64,000 bases of DNA from positions 5,100-69,099 of the forward strand of contig JAZNIJ010000191.1 of the NCBI GenBank assembly GCA_045577455.1, in the 5' to 3' direction. The notes beneath the pieces were generated by a model, which saw nothing but the letters and a program-made list of their open reading frames with translations, had not been told where the DNA came from and did not search any database. A program made the position numbers and the translations under genes. The first letter of the stretch is position 1, and the number at the start of each line of letters is the position of its first letter. Below are positions 60,301 to 64,000 of the stretch, piece by piece. The stretch comes from SIG653 sp045577455. Lineage in GTDB: Bacteria; Bacillota; Clostridia; Oscillospirales; CAG-382.

Positions 60301-61020
60301 TTAGTCTGTCAGCTTTTCAATATTGGGGCAAACTAAATCCTTAACTCTGTAAACAGGGCAAGCCCATTTAACAGCGTTTCTTATAATTGTCTGGATTTCA
60401 GGAATATGAAAAGTTGGGAACGATTCATGACCCGGCTGGAAATAGAAAATGTTTCCATTACCTCTATGATAACAGCAACCGCTCCTGAAAACTTCGCCAC
60501 CGTCATACCAACCAACGAAAACCAGCTTTTCAGGTTCGGGAATCTCAAACGGCTCTGCATATGTTTCCTCGTGAGGAATATTAACATATCTGTCAATCCC
60601 CTGCGCAATAGGGTGAGAAGGGTCTATAACCCAAAGGCGTTCTCTGTCTCCATGCTCTCTCCATGAAAGATTACAAGTTGTTCCCATAAGGAGCTTGAAG
60701 GGTTTTGAATGATGGCCCGAATGAAGGAAAACCATACCCATTCCCTTGTGAACAGCATCTCTTACCTTAAACGCAATTTCATCGGGAACTTCGTGATGAT
60801 TCATATGCCCCCACCACAAGAGAACATCTGTATTATCCAAAACTTCATCCGTTAATCCACATTGTGGGTCATCAAGGGTCGCTGTGCGAACCTCAATATC
60901 ATCACTTCTCAAGAAATCAGCTATTGTGTTATGCATTCCATTTGGATAGATTGCCTTAACTTCCTCGCTGTGTTTTTCGTGTCTGTATTCATTCCAAACG
61001 GTAACTCTGATTTTGCTCAT
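60301..61020 (-). CDS. ThuA-domain protein (trehalose/sugar utilisation)
   Basis: 239 residues. ThuA fold with DNTDVLLWWGHMNHHEVPDE near 62-80, GMGMVFLHSGHHSKPFKLLMG near 92-112, and a C-terminal GNGNIFYFQPGHESFPTF. It resembles class I glutamine amidotransferase-like proteins but lacks the Cys-His-Glu triad. ThuA proteins occur in catabolic operons for trehalose, sucrose-like disaccharides and inositol-type sugars; the reaction is not firmly known. GGTAGG precedes ATG, with a 35-base gap to the next gene. Confidence 0.88.
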   Translation of the reverse strand: MSKIRVTVWNEYRHEKHSEEVKAIYPNGMHNTIADFLRSDDIEVRTATLDDPQCGLTDEVLDNTDVLLWWGHMNHHEVPDEIAFKVRDAVHKGMGMVFLHSGHHSKPFKLLMGTTCNLSWREHGDRERLWVIDPSHPIAQGIDRYVNIPHEETYAEPFEIPEPEKLVFVGWYDGGEVFRSGCCYHRGNGNIFYFQPGHESFPTFHIPEIQTIIRNAVKWACPVYRVKDLVCPNIEKLTD

Positions 61021-61041
61021 ACTACCTACCCCATTTAAGAA

Positions 61042-61869
61042 TTATCCGTTAATTGTTTTAAGATAGTTTATGCTCATTTCAGCACATTCAAGGGAGGATT
61101 TACCCATGCTTGCCTGGTCTTGTTCAACAACAATCCAATCTGTGCCTGCTGCTTCAACAGATTTCATAATTTCAGGGAAATTCTGATAGCCGTATCCAAC
61201 AGGTCTGAATTCAAACGCAGAATCTTCTTTTTTGGATGTATCTGTATCATCGTCTATACCAATGAGAGCATACATTTTATCTGATGCTTTACCTGCAAAA
61301 TCCTTAAAATGAACAACAGGTGCTCTGCCTGCATATTTAAGCAAATATGATGCAGGGTTTTCACCACCAACATTTACCCAGCAAAGGTCAAGCTGTGTTT
61401 TAAGCTCATCTGCTGTAAGGTCTGTATAGAGTTTATCAAGCACATATACATCGTCAATTTTCTTGAATTCAAAATCATGGTTATGATAAAGAAGATCAAT
61501 TCTGTATTTTTTACATTCTGCAGAGATAACCTTGAGATTCTTAACGAATTCATCGTATTTTTCTCCACCCGGACGATATTCTTCAACAAGATAAGGAATT
61601 GAGATATACTTACAGCCAACTTCAGCATAATATCTTACAACGCCTTCAACATTGCTCATAAGCTCATCATATGAAACATGAGCCGAGATTGGAACTATAC
61701 CAATGCTCTTGCAGTAATCGCAAAGCTCAGCTGCAGGTCTGCCGAATGTTCCTGCAAATTCAACACCGTCATAACCAAAATCTTTTAACTTTTTGATTGT
61801 GCCTTCAAAATCTTTTTCGCAAAAATCACGAACGGAATAAAGCTGTAATGCAACAGGGTATTTTTTCAT
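61042..61869 (-). CDS. TIM-barrel sugar phosphate isomerase/epimerase, second copy
   Basis: 275 residues from ATG 61869, with GAGGTG upstream; an in-frame upstream extension lies in the regulatory region. LQLYSVRDFCEKDFEGTIKKL at the N-terminus is the usual opening of the IolE/xylose isomerase-like family. DLLYHNHDFEF near 138 (His and Glu), LDLCWVNVGG near 178, and IVVEQDQASMG near 250 carry metal ligands. It is the first gene of the operon and divergent from the AraC regulator gene, which probably controls it. Confidence 0.88.
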   Translation of the reverse strand: MKKYPVALQLYSVRDFCEKDFEGTIKKLKDFGYDGVEFAGTFGRPAAELCDYCKSIGIVPISAHVSYDELMSNVEGVVRYYAEVGCKYISIPYLVEEYRPGGEKYDEFVKNLKVISAECKKYRIDLLYHNHDFEFKKIDDVYVLDKLYTDLTADELKTQLDLCWVNVGGENPASYLLKYAGRAPVVHFKDFAGKASDKMYALIGIDDDTDTSKKEDSAFEFRPVGYGYQNFPEIMKSVEAAGTDWIVVEQDQASMGKSSLECAEMSINYLKTING

Positions 61870-62099
61870 AATGCACCTCATTATATTTTTTACGGTGTTG
61901 CGAATAACCAAATTACGCCGAATATTAGCAGTGCAATTGGTATTTTTCCGCAAAAACACCTATATTTACTCTTATACATATTTTATCATTATGCGTTACC
62001 ACATTCAAGTCATAATTTGCTCAAAAACAGACATTTATTGCGCTTTTAAGAATTCATCTAAAAAATTTTGACTAATATTCATTTTTTTATTTTAATATA
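61870..62099. other. Divergent regulatory region
   Basis: AT-rich DNA between the sugar operon and the AraC gene. No gene. I find no convincing -35/-10 pair for the minus-strand operon, as expected if it needs an activator. AraC sites are not recognisable by eye. Confidence 0.5.
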
Positions 62100-62127
62100 T
62101 TGAATTTTCAAAAAAAATATATATAAT
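62100..62127 (+). promoter_or_regulatory. Promoter of araC-type gene
   Basis: TTGAAT (62100-62105), 16 bases, TATAAT (62122-62127), 49 bases before the start codon; surrounding DNA is almost pure A/T. Confidence 0.6.
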
Positions 62128-62176
62128 ATAGATACATAGGTGTTTTTTGAATTTTTTGTTACATCAGGAGAAAAGT

Positions 62177-62965
62177 ATGATTTTCTTTCAAACACACGCG
62201 TTGCCCTTATACTGTTACCACAGAGTTGGAATGAATTGGCCTCAACATTTCCACTCTGAGGTTGAAATTATACTTTGTACCAAAGGGTCTTTTCAAGCGA
62301 TTATTGCAGGGAAAACATATACGGTGCATGAAGGTGAAGCATGCATTGCTTTTCCAAATCAGGTTCATGGATACATAAACAGCACGCCCGATGGCAGCGG
62401 CTATGTTTTTCTGATTTCGTCAGAGTATCTTGGTGAGCTTGAAGGAATATTTTCAAAAAACGAACCTGTTTACCCTGTTTTTAAAAAAGAAAACTTTGCA
62501 AATGAGTTAGAATGGATTCTGAAAAAGCAAGACTGTGATTTCAAATACAATACTACTGTATTAAAGGGTTTGACTCTTGTTATTATGAGCGAAATACTTG
62601 GGCTTATTGAGCTTATGGAGAGAAACTCCGTTTCATCCAGCGATGCACAGCAGATACTTGCATACTGTGAAAGCCACTATACCGACCCTACCATTTCTCT
62701 TTCAACTATTTCTAAAAAGCTGGGGATTTCCCCGTTTCACATTTCAAGAATTTTCAGCAATACTATAAAGATGAGCTTTTCTCAGCATATAAACTCTCTG
62801 CGCATCAGGCGCGCAGAAAAACTACTTAGCACAACCAATCTCAGCATAACAGAGATTTCACTTTCGGCAGGATTCAGCACAATAAGGTCATTCAACAGGC
62901 AGTTTATTAAAGAAAAGGGTATAACTCCAAGGCAATACAGAGATTCGGCTTGCAGGGGAAAATAA
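62177..62965 (+). CDS. AraC-family transcriptional regulator
   Basis: 262 residues from ATG 62177, with CAGGAG upstream. Cupin-type sensor domain: HFHSEVEIILCTKGSFQAII near 25-44, and GEACIAFPNQVHGY near 59. DNA-binding part at about 165-258 with two helix-turn-helix units (SLSTISKKLGISPFHISRIF and SITEISLSAGFSTIRSFNRQF) and the closing GITPRQYRDS. It binds a sugar in the cupin pocket and likely activates the divergent isomerase-ThuA-isomerase operon. Confidence 0.92.
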   Translation: MIFFQTHALPLYCYHRVGMNWPQHFHSEVEIILCTKGSFQAIIAGKTYTVHEGEACIAFPNQVHGYINSTPDGSGYVFLISSEYLGELEGIFSKNEPVYPVFKKENFANELEWILKKQDCDFKYNTTVLKGLTLVIMSEILGLIELMERNSVSSSDAQQILAYCESHYTDPTISLSTISKKLGISPFHISRIFSNTIKMSFSQHINSLRIRRAEKLLSTTNLSITEISLSAGFSTIRSFNRQFIKEKGITPRQYRDSACRGK

Positions 62966-63038
62966 GTTTTAATAGCTTCAGATTTGTATTTTAAGTCTCC
63001 TACTCTGTTTCTACATTATTTAACAAGGATTTTAAGAT

Positions 63039-63800
63039 ATGCTAAACGAAAAACATATTAAAGAGACGCTTTCCGTTCCTGCAGAAATTACGCTTCTGAA
63101 GGTTGCAGATTCGACAAACTCCATACTGAAAGAAGAAGTGAAAACTACCTCACATCCCCACCGCGTTATCATTGCAGAAAAACAGACCCTCGGCAGAGGT
63201 CGGTTAGGTCGGAGCTTCCATTCACCGTCTCAAAGCGGAATATATATGAGCTTACTTGCCAAGCCCGAAAAAGAAGATATTGGTCTCCTTACCGCCTTTA
63301 CTGCTGTTGCCGTTTGCAACGCCATCGAAAAGGTTTCTGATGAAAAATTTGGAATTAAATGGGTTAACGATATATACAAAAATGGTAAAAAAGTATGCGG
63401 AATCCTTGCAGAAGCAGGTGCATCCGAAGGAGAGCTTAAATATGTTATAGTTGGCATAGGAATCAATGTTTACGCTCCCGAAGGCGGTTTTCCAAAGGAT
63501 ATTGAAAACATTGCAGGAAGTGTTTTCGACCACCCCAACCCTAATAACAACGATGAAGATTTGAGAAACAGAATTATCTCTGAAATAATAAATAATTTCT
63601 ACTCATATACTCCCGATTTTGTTTCTGAATACATAAAGAAAAGCTGTGTTATCGGCAAAAACATAACCGTTTATCAAGGAAACAGTGCAAAGAAAGCACT
63701 TGTTCTTGATATTGACCACTCCTGCAGATTGATTGTTAAATATGAAAACGGTGATACAGACCGTTTATCCTTCGGCGAAATCAGCATTCGACTTGACTGA
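63039..63800 (+). CDS. birA: Biotin-[acetyl-CoA-carboxylase] ligase, group I (no HTH)
   Basis: 253 residues. Biotin-binding and catalytic motif QTLGRGRLGRSFHSPSQSGIYMS near 52-72, KWVNDIYKNGKKVCGILAEA near 108-127 (catalytic Lys), VGIGINV near 140, and a small C-terminal SH3-like domain. It joins biotin to carboxyl-carrier proteins. The N-terminal winged helix of bifunctional BirA is missing, so it is not a repressor. AAGGAT precedes ATG. The stop codon TGA is the first three bases of the repeat array that follows. Confidence 0.93.
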   Translation: MLNEKHIKETLSVPAEITLLKVADSTNSILKEEVKTTSHPHRVIIAEKQTLGRGRLGRSFHSPSQSGIYMSLLAKPEKEDIGLLTAFTAVAVCNAIEKVSDEKFGIKWVNDIYKNGKKVCGILAEAGASEGELKYVIVGIGINVYAPEGGFPKDIENIAGSVFDHPNPNNNDEDLRNRIISEIINNFYSYTPDFVSEYIKKSCVIGKNITVYQGNSAKKALVLDIDHSCRLIVKYENGDTDRLSFGEISIRLD

Positions 63801-64000
63801 TAAAATATAATGTGGATACACCTTGTGATAAAATATAATGTGGATACACCTTGTGATAAAATATAATGTGGATACACCTTGTGATAAAATATAATGTGGA
63901 TACACCTTGATAAAATATAATGTGGATACACCTTGATAAAATATAATGTGGATACACCTTGATAAAATATAATGTGGATACACCTTGATAAAATATAATG
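63798..64000 (+). repeat. 26/28-base tandem repeat beginning in the birA stop codon
   Basis: Near-identical units TGATAAAATATAATGTGGAT-ACACCTTG: about four 28-base units, then 26-base units lacking the TG, running out of the window. There are about seven and a half copies. Almost no substitutions, so the array is recent or kept uniform. Each unit holds TATAAT preceded by TTGTGA or TTGA at a distance too short for a standard promoter. Confidence 0.95.

Noticed and set aside
63674..63983. Minus-strand frame with repeated HYILS/IIFY residues
   Set aside because: It is a translation of the 26/28-base array, which happens to lack stops in that phase.

Overview
The window looks like the chromosome of an anaerobic, spore-forming member of the Clostridia, probably an Oscillospiraceae/Ruminococcaceae relative. 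The evidence is moderately AT-rich DNA with strong GGAGG ribosome sites and consensus -35/-10 promoters, a GerA-type germination protein, Rex, two [FeFe]-hydrogenase family proteins, HdrABC/Flx proteins, and two secreted proteins ending in cellulosome-type dockerins. No species can be named from this sequence alone.

Layout. 1-9830 is the right end of a siphophage-type prophage: tail tube, a G/GT tail chaperone pair with a visible slippery heptamer, tape measure, tail tip with InlB-like repeats, amidase, holin. It stops beside the 3' end of ssrA (tmRNA, minus strand, 10052-10400). Then follow a lone GerA-type gene, a tRNA-Arg/His/Pro cluster, a decayed recombinase fragment, and a restriction-modification island with a controller protein, two PD-(D/E)XK-like nucleases and a convergent HTH-fused adenine methylase.

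The centrepiece is 17639-37191: nineteen genes, all on the minus strand and tightly packed with many overlaps. In transcription order they are Rex, two thioredoxin-fold [2Fe-2S] proteins, a PAS-bearing sensory [FeFe] hydrogenase, a SpoIIE-type phosphatase, a malate dehydrogenase of the LDH/MDH family, a group-B-like [FeFe] hydrogenase, fumarase, HdrB, HdrC, HdrA, FlxD/MvhD, two further Flx-type iron-sulfur proteins, FlxA, a two-subunit fumarate reductase without membrane anchor, an AspT-family exporter and PEP carboxykinase. Together these encode PEP -> oxaloacetate -> malate -> fumarate -> succinate -> export, with an electron-bifurcation module and hydrogen/NADH sensing in the same unit. The inference is a soluble, NADH-dependent fumarate reductase that bifurcates electrons, with reduced ferredoxin passed to hydrogenase.

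37538-48288 holds a flavodoxin-fold reductase, TrkHA potassium uptake, a GH31 lipoprotein, an LRR/dockerin protein and homoserine dehydrogenase. 48490-57718 is a run of forward housekeeping genes (galU, dCMP deaminase, rimI, tsaD, isocitrate dehydrogenase, DUF6062, SIS isomerase, ribokinase, ogg). 57823-63800 has a transglutaminase/dockerin protein, a sugar-catabolic operon (two TIM-barrel isomerases and ThuA) divergent from an AraC regulator, and birA.

A second genome-level pattern is that many genes are followed directly by a private tandem repeat. The unit differs at every locus, and in several cases the first copy includes the stop codon or the last codons of the gene.
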